A stretch of DNA of 50,188 bases from an uncultured Ruminococcus sp. (GTDB lineage: Bacteria; Bacillota; Clostridia; Lachnospirales; Lachnospiraceae): NCBI GenBank assembly GCA_900544395.1, contig UQVC01000016.1, positions 1 to 50,188 on the forward strand. Reading direction: 5' to 3'. Below, piece by piece: positions 1 through 8,650 of the stretch. Each line of letters opens with the position of its first letter. Within the stretch, counting starts at the first letter, position 1. The notes below the pieces were generated by a model. It ran no database searches, had not been told where the DNA came from, and was given only the letters and a program-made list of their open reading frames with translations. A program made the translations under genes and the position numbers.

Positions 1-55
1 TCCGACAGAAGAGCGGATCCGCAATGCGAATGAATTGCTTCATACAGGAAAATAA
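1..55 (+). CDS. C-terminal end of an unidentified gene (partial)
   Basis: A reading frame enters from the left edge, encodes 17 visible residues ending in LLHTGK and stops with TAA at 53-55. A terminator-like hairpin follows directly, which supports this being a true gene end. Too little is visible to name a family. Confidence 0.4.
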   Translation, partial: PTEERIRNANELLHTGK

Positions 56-65
56 TGATGATCAG

Positions 66-104
66 AGAAAGAGGGAAATGTGAAAAATTCCTCTTTTTCT
101 TTTT
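66..104 (+). terminator. Rho-independent terminator of the left-edge gene
   Basis: AAAGAGG (68-74) pairs with CCTCTTT (90-96) and a T-rich run follows. It lies just after the stop at 55. Confidence 0.55.
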
Positions 105-116
105 GAGCATGTGTGC

Positions 117-168
117 TATAATGCAACAAAGCATAACATTTCTGGTTTTCTAAGCGGAATGATTCCGC
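117..168 (+). promoter_or_regulatory. Possible promoter and leader hairpin of the Rpn-like gene
   Basis: A perfect TATAAT at 117-122 is a -10 candidate, but the hexamer 17 bases upstream is a poor -35. In the leader, GCGGAA-TGA-TTCCGC (154-168) forms a tight hairpin. CCTCC (263-267) could also pair with the GGAGG of the ribosome binding site (287-291). Confidence 0.35.
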
Positions 169-298
169 ATCTTGTATTCTAAAATCACATCGGAAAATCT
201 CTATGCTTTGGTTTCAATTTGTCATAGCAGAGAGGTTTTTAAGAAAAGGTGTTGAATGGGAACCTCCTGCATCAAATTCAATTCAAGGAGGGCTATTT

Positions 299-1192
299 AT
301 GAACCAGATTACACAGACACATCCAGTAAACAGATTGTACAAATCAAGGATTTTTGCCATGCTTTACAGCGATAAGAAAGAGCTTCTTGACTTGTACAAT
401 GCAATCAGTGGAAAGCACTACGAAGATCCAGAGTTGCTGGAGATCAATACATTGGAAAATGCAATCTATATGTCCATGCATAATGATGTGTCGTTTCTCA
501 TTGATTTCCGTTTGTCGCTTTATGAGCACCAGTCTACATACAGTCCGAATCTGCCTCTGCGGTATTTGTTCTATATTGCAGATCTGTACTCCGGGATCAC
601 AAAGGATGAAAATCTGTATGGTACAAGATGCGTCCAGATTCCGGCTCCACAGTTTGTCATTTTCTACAATGGGAGTGAAAAATTGCCCGATCGAACGGTG
701 CTGAAGTTATCGGATGCATACAGTGTGAAGGAGGATTCCCCGGCATTGGAGTTGATTGCCATCATGTTGAACATCAATAGTGGACATAATGAAGTATTGA
801 AAAATACGTGTAAATCTCTGAAGGATTATTCCGAATACACCAGGAGAGTGCGTGAGTATGCGGAGGTTCGGCCACTGGAAGTGGCAGTGGAACAGGCAAT
901 TATGGAGTGTATTGAGGAAGGGATTCTGTCAGAGTTTTTAAGAAAAAACAGAGCGGAGGCGAAATTAGTGAGTATCTATGAGTATGACCAGGAGAAGCAT
1001 ATGAGACAGGAACGGGAAGCCTCTTGGGAAGAGGGAATGGAAAAGGGAATGGAAAAGGGAAGAGTGGAGCATCTAAAGGAGCAGATTCAAAAGAAGCTCA
1101 CAAAAGGAAAATCTGTTTCTGAGATTGCAGAGGAGCTGGAAGAAGAGGAAGCATTTATTTTGAAATTGCTTCAAGAGATGGAAATAATTTAA
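299..1192 (+). CDS. Rpn-family recombination-promoting nuclease / putative transposase-like protein
   Basis: The protein has 297 residues. Its N-terminal half carries a PD-(D/E)XK nuclease-like core: the segment FLIDFRLSLYEHQS followed by NLPLRYL matches the D...ExQ plus NxPLR pattern of Rpn/PDDEXK transposase-like proteins. The C-terminus is charged and repetitive (EEGMEKGMEKG) and ends in a short helical, HTH-like segment, as is common in the clostridial members. Known Rpn proteins are DNA endonucleases linked to RecA-independent recombination; activity here is inferred. Start: a GTG-containing upstream extension to 203 is open, but AAGGAGG at 285-291 points to the ATG at 299. The gene stands alone and ends at a bidirectional terminator. 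These genes are usually multicopy accessory genes in Lachnospiraceae. Confidence 0.7.
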   Translation: MNQITQTHPVNRLYKSRIFAMLYSDKKELLDLYNAISGKHYEDPELLEINTLENAIYMSMHNDVSFLIDFRLSLYEHQSTYSPNLPLRYLFYIADLYSGITKDENLYGTRCVQIPAPQFVIFYNGSEKLPDRTVLKLSDAYSVKEDSPALELIAIMLNINSGHNEVLKNTCKSLKDYSEYTRRVREYAEVRPLEVAVEQAIMECIEEGILSEFLRKNRAEAKLVSIYEYDQEKHMRQEREASWEEGMEKGMEKGRVEHLKEQIQKKLTKGKSVSEIAEELEEEEAFILKLLQEMEII

Positions 1193-1206
1193 CTGCAGAA
1201 AAATAT

Positions 1207-1228
1207 AGGGCTGTCATAAGACAGCCCT
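1207..1228. terminator. Bidirectional terminator between the Rpn-like gene and rubredoxin
   Basis: AGGGCTGTC-ATAA-GACAGCCCT is a perfect 9-bp stem with a 4-nt loop. U-rich sequence lies on the exit side in both directions, and the flanking genes converge on it. Confidence 0.85.
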
Positions 1229-1240
1229 AATACTTTTCAA

Positions 1241-1402
1241 TTATTCTGTTTCAACAAATGCGTCTTTTCCAAGTCCGCAAAGTGGACATAACCAGTCTTC
1301 CGGGATATCCTCAAAAGCTGTTCCTGGCTCTACTCCGTTATCTGGATCGCCTACTTCTGGATCATAAATGTATCCGCATGCTTCACATAAATATTTTTTC
1401 AT
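1241..1402 (-). CDS. Rubredoxin
   Basis: This 53-residue protein has the two rubredoxin iron-binding knuckles: CEACGYIYDP near the N-terminus and DWLCPLCGLGKDAF near the C-terminus, giving the Fe(SCys)4 site through two CxxC pairs. Length and the acidic linker (DPEVGDPDNG) are typical. Rubredoxins are cytoplasmic one-electron carriers; in anaerobes they feed rubrerythrin, superoxide reductase or flavodiiron proteins, but no partner is visible here. AAAGGAGG (minus strand, 1411-1418) precedes the ATG, and a consensus-like promoter lies at 1450-1478. It appears monocistronic. Confidence 0.93.
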   Translation of the reverse strand: MKKYLCEACGYIYDPEVGDPDNGVEPGTAFEDIPEDWLCPLCGLGKDAFVETE

Positions 1403-1449
1403 AAGATGAATCCTCCTTTAAAATTTAACGAAATTTTTTTGACAAATGT

Positions 1450-1478
1450 ATTATAACCAAAATTTACGGAAAAGTCTA
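1450..1478 (-). promoter_or_regulatory. Rubredoxin promoter
   Basis: Read on the minus strand: TAGACT (1473-1478), a 17-bp spacer, then a perfect TATAAT (1450-1455), about 50 bases upstream of the start codon. Confidence 0.6.
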
Positions 1479-1566
1479 CTAAAACTGTATGATTTAATAA
1501 TTATTTTTAATAATAGTAACTTTTATTAAAATAAGAAAGGGTAATAAAACAAAGAAAATATATCAC

Positions 1567-1595
1567 TTGAGTTATGGAAGGAAAAAAGTTAAAAT
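1567..1595 (+). promoter_or_regulatory. Promoter of the DUF4317 gene
   Basis: TTGAGT (1567-1572), 17-bp spacer, TAAAAT (1590-1595). The start codon is at 1634, giving a leader of about 30 nt. Confidence 0.55.
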
Positions 1596-1633
1596 GACAG
1601 TTAGAATGTAAAAGCAAACAGGAGAGAGCTACA

Positions 1634-2800
1634 ATGAATAAAAAAGAAGTATTAGAAATCCGCAAGCAGTTTACACCGGCGAATTGTGCGATCACGAGAA
1701 TTGCAGGCTGCTATGTAGATCATGAAAAGAATAAAAGAATGGAATCAAAATCCGCGTTTTTATCACTTCCGGAGGAAGAGGCGTTTAAGTATTTTGACAT
1801 TTTTAAAAAGACGCTTTCCGGAACGATGGGAAAAAATATGCTGAACATGGAATTTCCCATCGATCAGGAGATGCCCGGGGGAACGCAGGAATTTCTGATG
1901 AAATTAAAAGCAAGTAAGTTGGAAGATGATATGCTTCTGGAAGAGTTCTATGATAAGGTCATTGCTACATATGAGTATGCAGAGAATTATTATATTATTT
2001 TGATCCATGCAATGTATGATGTTCCGGGAAAATCTTCGGATAATATGGAGATGTTTGATGCTTCTGATGAGGTGTACGAATATCTGGTATGCAGTATCTG
2101 TCCGGTTTCATTATCCAAGGCAGGACTTAGTTACAATGCAGAGGCAAATTGTATCCAGGATCGGATACGGGACTGGGTGGTGGATATGCCGGACAAAGGT
2201 TTTTTATTTCCGGCATTTAATGACAGAAGTACGGATATTCACGGCGTTCTTTATTATACAAAGAAATCAGAGGATCTGCAGCCGGAATTGATCGAACAGC
2301 TGCTGGGAGCAAGGATGCCGATGTCTGCGAACACGCAGAAGGAGACGTTTCAGATATTGATTGAGGATACGCTTGGAGAAGAGGGCGATTATGATACCAT
2401 CCGCAATATCCATGAGACACTCAATGAGCTGATCGAGAAACACAAAGAGGAACCAGAACCGCTGCAGCTTGATAAGACAGATGTCAGAAAGGTCTTTGAG
2501 CAGAGCGGAGTTTCTGCAGAGCGGATGGAGCAGTTTGACCGAAATTATGAGGAGACAGCAGGGGAGAAGACATCACTTTTGGCAGCCAATATTGCAGAAA
2601 CGAAAAAGTTTCAGATTGAGACTCCTGATGTTGTGATCAAGGTGAATCCGGAGCGGTCAGATCTGATCGAGACAAGAATGATCGACGGGCGGCAGTGTCT
2701 GGTGATCGCAGTAGACGACCACATTGAGGTGAATGGGGTGAATGTAAGAACCTTGAAGCAGATCCAGCATATGGAAGAGGAAATGAATAAGAGCATATAG
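1634..2800 (+). CDS. DUF4317 family protein of unknown function
   Basis: The protein has 388 residues with no signal peptide or obvious membrane segment, so it is probably cytoplasmic. The N-terminus (MNKKEVLEIRKQF, then the segment CAITRIAGCYVD) is the recognisable signature of DUF4317, a family found widely in Clostridia without an assigned function. The middle is acidic; the C-terminal third contains a helical stretch and a short beta-rich tail (RSDLIETRMIDGR). It has its own promoter and a strong terminator, so it seems monocistronic. GGAGAG precedes the ATG. Nothing in the neighbourhood suggests a role. Confidence 0.8.
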   Translation: MNKKEVLEIRKQFTPANCAITRIAGCYVDHEKNKRMESKSAFLSLPEEEAFKYFDIFKKTLSGTMGKNMLNMEFPIDQEMPGGTQEFLMKLKASKLEDDMLLEEFYDKVIATYEYAENYYIILIHAMYDVPGKSSDNMEMFDASDEVYEYLVCSICPVSLSKAGLSYNAEANCIQDRIRDWVVDMPDKGFLFPAFNDRSTDIHGVLYYTKKSEDLQPELIEQLLGARMPMSANTQKETFQILIEDTLGEEGDYDTIRNIHETLNELIEKHKEEPEPLQLDKTDVRKVFEQSGVSAERMEQFDRNYEETAGEKTSLLAANIAETKKFQIETPDVVIKVNPERSDLIETRMIDGRQCLVIAVDDHIEVNGVNVRTLKQIQHMEEEMNKSI

Positions 2801-2820
2801 TATATGAAGTATGAGACTGC

Positions 2821-2850
2821 AGTCCTGGACTTTCATCCAGGGCTGTTTTT
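2821..2850 (+). terminator. Terminator of the DUF4317 gene
   Basis: AGTCCTGGA (2821-2829) pairs with TCCAGGGCT (2836-2844), with one G-U pair and a 6-nt loop; GTTTTT follows. Confidence 0.8.
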
Positions 2851-2951
2851 CTGTAAAGAGAAATTTGTATATAATTAGATGACTAACTAATTTATCGTCA
2901 AAAGTATTAAAAAAATGTGAAATATAAAAATAGAACTTGATTTATTTGGAA

Positions 2952-2987
2952 TATAATACTAATATATTAGTTAGCTTTCTAACTAAT
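2952..2987 (+). promoter_or_regulatory. Promoter -10 box with overlapping MarR-type operators
   Basis: A TATAAT box (2952-2957) is followed at once by two overlapping palindromes: ACTAATA/TATTAGT (2958-2971, perfect) and ATTAGTTAG-CTTT-CTAACTAAT (2966-2987, 9-bp arms). The half-site CTAACTAAT occurs again upstream at 2883-2891. Palindromes over the start region of a marR gene are classic autoregulatory operators; binding by the adjacent MarR is inferred. Confidence 0.7.
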
Positions 2988-3003
2988 GAAAGGAGGGGCA
3001 GAT

Positions 3004-3474
3004 ATGCATTGTAATCTGGAAAAGATTCCAAGTGTGGGATTATTTGGTATGCTGGTTCATCTAAGTGGACAAAGAGCGAGGAAGCTGTTTGAAAAATATG
3101 ATCTGAATAAAAGTCAGGCGAGCATTTTGTTTATGCTGCATCATGGGCAGGCACTTTCCCAAAAAGAACTGGCCAGACAGTTGAATGTGACAGCGCCTTC
3201 CATCACTTCAGCAATCCAGAAGATGGAAAAAGCCGGATTTATCAAAAGGTGTCCGGATGAAAAGGATCAGAGGATCATGCGTCTGTATCTGGATGAAAAA
3301 GGAGAAGCCTGCATTCAGAATGTGAAGGACGTTGCGATGCAGATGGATGAGATCATGTTTCGGGGGATCAGCGCAGAAGAAAAGCTGCTTTTGCGCCGGA
3401 TTTTGATACAGATTTTTGAAAATCTGGAAAAAGAGGAAGAATCTGAATTTCATACAGGCAGAAAAAAAGAGTAG
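3004..3474 (+). CDS. MarR family transcriptional regulator
   Basis: The protein has 156 residues. It shows the winged helix-turn-helix of MarR proteins: the recognition region (QKELARQLNVTAPSITS) and the wing with the DExD/R motif (PDEKDQRIMRLYLDEKG). MarR proteins act as dimers and usually repress the adjacent transporter until a ligand binds. Here the gene sits directly upstream of two exporter genes, 26 bases before the first, under a promoter that overlaps strong palindromes, so repression of the exporter and of itself is the simplest reading. An upstream ATG at 2986 is in frame, but AAAGGAGG lies between the two ATGs and selects 3004. Confidence 0.88.
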   Translation: MHCNLEKIPSVGLFGMLVHLSGQRARKLFEKYDLNKSQASILFMLHHGQALSQKELARQLNVTAPSITSAIQKMEKAGFIKRCPDEKDQRIMRLYLDEKGEACIQNVKDVAMQMDEIMFRGISAEEKLLLRRILIQIFENLEKEEESEFHTGRKKE

Positions 3475-3500
3475 AATGAGAAGACTGGAAAGGAGAAGGT

Positions 3501-5735
3501 ATGAAAAATTTATTCAAGTATATCCTGCATTACTGGCAGGCAGTGGTCGCGATCATTGTAATCCTGATTGCACAGGCATACTGTGATCTGTCACTTCCGG
3601 CATACACATCGGATATTGTCAATGTGGGGATTTTGCAGGGCGGAATTGAAGACAAAGTGCCGGTGGCAATTTCCGAAGAAGAGTGGAATAAAATGCTCCT
3701 GTTTGTACCGGAGCAAGAACTACAGACAGTGGAGGATGCATATCAGAAGGACACGGATGCTTATGAGAAACCGGCATTTGTGCTGAAAGATTCTGTGAAA
3801 ACGCAGGAGACAAAGCTGGCAGAGGTGGAAGAAATCCTGGCACTTCCGATGATGATGACATCAGGATTTGAGTCTGGAAGTGATCAGACGAAAGAAGCAG
3901 AAGCGGCATTAAGGGAGCAGATTCCGCCGCAGATGCTGACAGAAGATACGACAGTATTTGATCTATTACAGATGATGCCGCAGGAAGCCAGAGAAGAGCT
4001 GCTTCAGGATATCCAAAAGGAAATGAAAGAGATGCCTGACATGATCCTGGAGCAGGCAGCGATGAGCTATGCGAAGACTGCATATCAGGATCTCGGTATG
4101 GATGTAGAAGAAATCCAGTATCGGTATTTATTTGTCACTGGAGGGAAGATGATCGCGCTGGCACTTCTTGGAATGACGGCAAGTATTCTGGTATGTTATC
4201 TGGCGGCCCGGGTGGGAGCCAGAGTAGGACGCGATATCAGAGGAAAAGTATTCCGGAAAGTCGTTGGATTCTCTAATAATGAATTCGATCATTTTTCTAC
4301 AGCATCTCTGATCACACGAAGTACAAATGATATCCAGCAGGTTCAGGTACTTGCGGTGATGATCTTAAGGATGGTACTGTATGCGCCGATCCTGGCGATC
4401 GGAGGAGTGTATCAGGTGTTCCAGACAAATGTTTCCATGTCCTGGATCATTGCGTTTGCAGTCGGCCTGATCGCCTGTGTCGTACTGGTCTTGTTTGTGG
4501 TGGCTATGCCGAAATTCAAGATCTTGCAGAAACTGGTAGACAGGCTGAATCTGGTCACAAGAGAGATTCTGACAGGACTTCCGGTGATTCGGGCATTCAG
4601 TACGGAAAAATATGAGGAACAGAGATTTGATGCAGCAAATGTGGATCTGACAAAGACCAGTTTGTTTGTCAACCGTGCCATGACATTTATGATGCCGACC
4701 ATGATGTTTATCATGAATGGAATCTCAGTATTGATTGTATGGAATGGAGCAAATGGTATCAATGACGGGCAGATGCAGGTCGGAGATATGATGGCATTTA
4801 TTCAGTATACCATGCAGATTATTATGGGATTTCTGATGATCTGTATGATCTCGATTATGCTCCCAAGGGCAGCCGTATCTGCAGACCGTGTGGAAGAAAT
4901 CCTTACCAGCCAGTCCGTGATCGAAGATCCGAAAGAAACGAAAGCATTCCAAAAAGAGGAAAAAGGTGTTCTGAAGTTCGAACATGTATCATTCCGGTAT
5001 CAGGGAGCAGACGAAGATGTGCTGCACGATATTCATTTTACGGCAAGGCCGGGAGAGACTACGGCGATCATCGGAAGTACCGGAAGCGGAAAGTCTACTC
5101 TGGTCAATTTGATCCCAAGATTTTACGATGTATCGGAGGGAAGGATCACGCTGGATGGTGTAGATGTCCGGGAGGTTTCCCAGCATACGCTGCGGGATAA
5201 GATCGGATATGTGCCGCAAAAGGGAGTTCTGTTCTCAGGGGATATTGCATCGAATATTTTATTTGGTAATCCGGAGGGCGGTGAGGCTGTGATGAGAGAA
5301 GCGGCGCAGATCGCACAGGCAGAAGAGTTTATTGAAGCAAAACCGGAAAAATATCACAGTCACATTGCTCAGGGAGGATCCAATGTATCCGGAGGACAGA
5401 AACAGCGTCTGTCCATTGCGAGAGCCATTGCAAAGCATCCGGAGCTGTTTATTTTTGACGACAGTTTTTCGGCATTGGACTATAAGACTGATGTGACTCT
5501 GCGAAGAGCTCTGAAAGAGAAGACAAAAGACAGTACTGTTTTGATCGTGGCGCAGCGGATCAGCACGATTCTGCATGCAGATCAGATCATTGTACTGGAT
5601 GAAGGAAAGATTGCCGGAATCGGAACACACAGAGAACTTCTGGAATCCTGTGAGGTGTATCGTCAGATCGCCGCTTCCCAGCTTTCAGAATCGGAATTAA
5701 ATCTGAGTGGAAAGGAGGCAGGAGCAAATGCCTAG
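3501..5735 (+). CDS. ABC exporter subunit with degenerate ATP site and large extracellular insert
   Basis: This 744-residue half-transporter has a transmembrane domain followed by an ATPase domain. After the first membrane helix (about residues 10-30) there is an insert of roughly 165 mostly acidic residues before the second helix (about 215-235), predicted to lie outside the cell; similar extracytosolic domains are known in BmrD-type subunits. ATPase motifs: Walker A GSTGSGKST (from 525), canonical signature VSGGQ (629-633), but Walker B ends in Asp-Asp (653-654) instead of Asp-Glu, and the switch histidine is Gln (685). These changes mark the non-catalytic subunit of heterodimeric exporters. 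It overlaps the partner gene by 8 bases. Substrate unknown; the MarR context suggests drug or toxic-metabolite export. Confidence 0.88.
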   Translation: MKNLFKYILHYWQAVVAIIVILIAQAYCDLSLPAYTSDIVNVGILQGGIEDKVPVAISEEEWNKMLLFVPEQELQTVEDAYQKDTDAYEKPAFVLKDSVKTQETKLAEVEEILALPMMMTSGFESGSDQTKEAEAALREQIPPQMLTEDTTVFDLLQMMPQEAREELLQDIQKEMKEMPDMILEQAAMSYAKTAYQDLGMDVEEIQYRYLFVTGGKMIALALLGMTASILVCYLAARVGARVGRDIRGKVFRKVVGFSNNEFDHFSTASLITRSTNDIQQVQVLAVMILRMVLYAPILAIGGVYQVFQTNVSMSWIIAFAVGLIACVVLVLFVVAMPKFKILQKLVDRLNLVTREILTGLPVIRAFSTEKYEEQRFDAANVDLTKTSLFVNRAMTFMMPTMMFIMNGISVLIVWNGANGINDGQMQVGDMMAFIQYTMQIIMGFLMICMISIMLPRAAVSADRVEEILTSQSVIEDPKETKAFQKEEKGVLKFEHVSFRYQGADEDVLHDIHFTARPGETTAIIGSTGSGKSTLVNLIPRFYDVSEGRITLDGVDVREVSQHTLRDKIGYVPQKGVLFSGDIASNILFGNPEGGEAVMREAAQIAQAEEFIEAKPEKYHSHIAQGGSNVSGGQKQRLSIARAIAKHPELFIFDDSFSALDYKTDVTLRRALKEKTKDSTVLIVAQRISTILHADQIIVLDEGKIAGIGTHRELLESCEVYRQIAASQLSESELNLSGKEAGANA

Positions 5736-7551
5736 ACATGGACATATGGGACCTCATGGAGGAAATGAAAAAGCCAAAGATTTTAAGGGAACACTGAAAA
5801 AATTGCTTCATTATATGAATGCATTTAAAGTGCAGATGATTCTGATCGTGATTTTTGCAGTCTGTGGAACCACGTTTACGATCATCGGACCGAAGATTCT
5901 CGGAAAAGCGACAACAGAGATTGCAAATGGCCTGATGAGCAAAGTGTCCGGCGGAAGCGGGATGGATTTTGGTAAGATCGCCCAGATCCTGCTGATCACA
6001 CTGGGTCTGTATCTGATCAGTACCCTGTGCTCTTTTATTCAGGGATTTTTGATGACCGGAGTTTCTCAGAAGACCACGTATCGTCTGCGTCAGGAAATCT
6101 CGGAAAAGATCAATCGGATGCCAATGAATTATTTTGATACGAAACCAGTGGGAGAAGTATTATCCCGGGTGACCAATGATGTGGATACTCTGGGACAGAG
6201 TCTGAACCAGAGCGCCACACAGATGATCCAGTCAGTAACGACTCTGATCGGAGTGCTGATCATGATGCTGACGATCAGTCCGCTGATGACACTGGTGACG
6301 TTGGTGATCCTGCCGATTTCTATGCTGTTGATTGGATTTGTGATGAAGCATTCTCAGAAATATTTTCGCGGACAGCAGGAGTACCTTGGAAATGTAAACG
6401 GACAGGTGGAAGAAGTATATAGCGGTCACGGGATCATCAAGGCCTTTAATAAAGAAGAAAGCGTGATCGGATCTTTTGATGAGACCAATGACAAATTGTA
6501 TGATTCTGCATGGAAGTCTCAGTTCTTTTCTGGAATGATGATGCCGATCATGCAGTTTATCGGAAATCTTGGCTATGTGGTGGTTGCCATTATGGGAGGA
6601 TTTCTGACCATCAAAAAGACCATCGAAGTAGGTGATATTCAATCTTTTATTCAATATGTGAGAACTTTTACTCAGCCGATTCAGCAGATCGCACAGGTTG
6701 CCAACATGCTTCAGATGACAGCGGCAGCTTCCGAGAGAGTCTTTGAATTTCTGGAGGAAGAAGAGGAAGATCAGGTGGCAGAGCATCCGGTGTCCGTTGA
6801 AAACCTGGAGGGAAATGTCAGCTTTGAACACGTTCATTTTGGTTACAATACAGATAAGATCATCATCAATGATTTTTCCGCAGATGTCAAAGAAGGACAG
6901 AAGATTGCCATTGTAGGACCGACAGGAGCCGGAAAGACGACCATGATCAAATTGTTGATGCGTTTTTATGATGTAAACGGCGGCTCGATCAAGATTGACG
7001 GACATGATGTCAGAGATTTCAACAGGAGCGAATTACGTCAGATGTTTGGTATGGTACTGCAGGATACCTGGCTATTCAATGGAAGCATTCGGGACAACAT
7101 CAAATACGGAAAGCTGGATGCAACGGATGAAGAAGTGATCCAGGCAGCAAAGGCAGCCCATGTTCATCAGTTTGTGAAGACTCTTCCGGGAGGATATGAT
7201 ATGGAACTGAATGAAGAAGCCAACAATGTTTCCCAGGGACAGAAGCAGCTTCTGACGATCGCAAGAGCGATTCTGGCAGATCCGAAGATCCTGATCCTGG
7301 ATGAGGCGACCAGTTCGGTAGATACCAGAACGGAAGTGCTGATCCAGAAAGCTATGGATAATCTGATGAAAGGACGGACCAGCTTTGTGATCGCCCATCG
7401 TCTGTCAACTATCCGTGACGCGGATCTGATCCTTGTGATGAAGGACGGAGATATCGTGGAACAGGGAAATCATGAAGAACTTCTGAAAAAAGGTGGATTT
7501 TACGCAGATCTGTATAATTCACAATTTGAAAAAACCACAGAAGCAGCTTAA
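5728..7551 (+). CDS. ABC exporter subunit with catalytic Walker B
   Basis: A 607-residue half-transporter, partner of the preceding gene. The N-terminus is His/Gly-rich (MPRHGHMGPHGG), followed by the six-helix domain (about 30-330) and the ATPase domain. Walker A GPTGAGKTT (from 397), Walker B ILILDE with catalytic Glu526 and switch His557 are intact, but the signature is VSQGQ (501-505) instead of VSGGQ. In heterodimeric exporters (TM287/288, BmrCD) the degenerate site combines one subunit's altered Walker B with the other's altered signature, exactly the pattern here. AAAGGAGG at 5711-5718 sets the ATG at 5728, eight bases inside the upstream gene, so translation is probably coupled. A terminator follows. 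Confidence 0.9.
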   Translation: MPRHGHMGPHGGNEKAKDFKGTLKKLLHYMNAFKVQMILIVIFAVCGTTFTIIGPKILGKATTEIANGLMSKVSGGSGMDFGKIAQILLITLGLYLISTLCSFIQGFLMTGVSQKTTYRLRQEISEKINRMPMNYFDTKPVGEVLSRVTNDVDTLGQSLNQSATQMIQSVTTLIGVLIMMLTISPLMTLVTLVILPISMLLIGFVMKHSQKYFRGQQEYLGNVNGQVEEVYSGHGIIKAFNKEESVIGSFDETNDKLYDSAWKSQFFSGMMMPIMQFIGNLGYVVVAIMGGFLTIKKTIEVGDIQSFIQYVRTFTQPIQQIAQVANMLQMTAAASERVFEFLEEEEEDQVAEHPVSVENLEGNVSFEHVHFGYNTDKIIINDFSADVKEGQKIAIVGPTGAGKTTMIKLLMRFYDVNGGSIKIDGHDVRDFNRSELRQMFGMVLQDTWLFNGSIRDNIKYGKLDATDEEVIQAAKAAHVHQFVKTLPGGYDMELNEEANNVSQGQKQLLTIARAILADPKILILDEATSSVDTRTEVLIQKAMDNLMKGRTSFVIAHRLSTIRDADLILVMKDGDIVEQGNHEELLKKGGFYADLYNSQFEKTTEAA

Positions 7552-7562
7552 AAATAAGAAAG

Positions 7563-7595
7563 AAAACCGGTGGGGATGTCCTGCCGGTTTTGTGT
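7563..7595 (+). terminator. Terminator of the MarR-ABC operon
   Basis: AAAACCGG (7563-7570) pairs with CCGGTTTT (7584-7591), followed by T-rich sequence. Its 3' end coincides with the -35 box of the moa promoter. Confidence 0.7.
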
Positions 7596-7618
7596 TTCCG
7601 ACAGAAATATGTTATACT
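7590..7618 (+). promoter_or_regulatory. Promoter of the molybdenum cofactor operon
   Basis: TTGTGT (7590-7595), 17-bp spacer, TATACT (7613-7618). The start codon is at 7650, so the leader is only about 25 nt, leaving no room for a Moco riboswitch. Confidence 0.6.
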
Positions 7619-7649
7619 AAAAGACATGACAGAAAAAGGGGGAACGAGT

Positions 7650-8153
7650 ATGCCATTGACGCATTTTGATGGGGAAGGAAAAGCACGGATGGTGGATGTG
7701 ACAGAGAAGAAGGAGACAATGCGGGAAGCAACAGCGACCGGGACAATCCGGGTCAGCCGGGACGTCTATGATGCCATCGAAGCGGGCAGCGTGGGAAAGG
7801 GAGACGTTCTTTCTGTAGCCACAACTGCGGGGATCATGGGAGTGAAGCGGACAGCAGATCTGATCCCGATGTGTCATATTCTGCCGATTACCAACTGTAA
7901 GATCCGGTTTGAAAAGAACCCTCAAAAACAGGAGATCACCTGTTTTTGTACGGTGAAGGTGACAGGAAAGACCGGAGTGGAAATGGAAGCTTTGACGGGA
8001 GTCAGCGTGGCGCTTCTGACAATTTATGATATGTGTAAAGCTCTGGACAAGTTTATGGAGATCGGAGAGATTTACCTGTGTAAAAAGACCGGAGGAAAAA
8101 GCGGTGAGATCATTCATCCAAGAGTGTCACAAAAGGAGGAGCAAGAAGGATGA
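7650..8153 (+). CDS. moaC: Cyclic pyranopterin monophosphate synthase MoaC
   Basis: MoaC (167 residues) converts the MoaA product, 3',8-cyclo-7,8-dihydro-GTP, into cyclic pyranopterin monophosphate, the second half of step one in molybdenum cofactor synthesis. Family motifs are clear: MVDVTEK near the N-terminus, the KGDVLSVATTAGIMGVKRT stretch, LIPMCHILPI, and the MEALTGVSVALLTIYDMCKA block that carries active-site residues. An in-frame upstream ATG at 7626 exists, but AAAGGGGG before 7650 fits the family N-terminus (LTHFD). It is the first gene of a four-gene operon and overlaps the next start by 4 bases. Confidence 0.95.
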   Translation: MPLTHFDGEGKARMVDVTEKKETMREATATGTIRVSRDVYDAIEAGSVGKGDVLSVATTAGIMGVKRTADLIPMCHILPITNCKIRFEKNPQKQEITCFCTVKVTGKTGVEMEALTGVSVALLTIYDMCKALDKFMEIGEIYLCKKTGGKSGEIIHPRVSQKEEQEG

Positions 8154-8650
8154 AAGCAGCAGTCGTTACATTGAGTGACAAGGGATTTCGAAAAGAACGG
8201 GAAGATAAAAGTGGAGAACTGGTGCAGAAAATGCTGCAGGAAGCGGGATATGAAGTGGCGGAATATGTGCTGCTTCCGGATGAGCAGGAACAGATCGAAG
8301 CGGCGCTGAAACAGTTAAGTGACGAAAAAGGGATGGATCTGATCCTGACGACAGGTGGGACTGGATTTTCACCAAGAGACTGTACCCCTGAGGCTACGCT
8401 GCGTGTTGCGACCAGAAATGCGCCGGGGATCGCAGAAGCGATGCGATATGCTTCCTTATCTATTACACCGCGGGCTATGTTAAGCCGCGGAGTATCCGTG
8501 ATCCGCAACCAGACGCTGATCATCAATTTGCCGGGAAGTCCTAAAGCAGTGAAAGAAAATCTGGAATATATTCTTCCCACACTGGCACATGGACTGGAAA
8601 TATTAAAAGGAGTAACAGGGGAATGCGCGACCAGTTTGGACGAAACATAG
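8150..8650 (+). CDS. MogA/MoaB family molybdenum cofactor protein
   Basis: This 166-residue protein belongs to the MogA/MoaB fold that adenylylates molybdopterin before metal insertion. Signatures are the substrate loop TTGGTGFSPRDCTPEAT (about residues 66-82) and the C-terminal LIINLPGSPKAV. Whether it is functionally MogA or MoaB cannot be told from sequence alone; single-copy clostridial versions are thought to do the MogA job. It overlaps moaC by 4 bases and moaA by 28, indicating tight coupling. Confidence 0.9.
   Translation: MKAAVVTLSDKGFRKEREDKSGELVQKMLQEAGYEVAEYVLLPDEQEQIEAALKQLSDEKGMDLILTTGGTGFSPRDCTPEATLRVATRNAPGIAEAMRYASLSITPRAMLSRGVSVIRNQTLIINLPGSPKAVKENLEYILPTLAHGLEILKGVTGECATSLDET

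Noticed and set aside
7596..7649. Molybdenum cofactor riboswitch
   Set aside because: The distance from the promoter to moaC leaves no room for such a structure.
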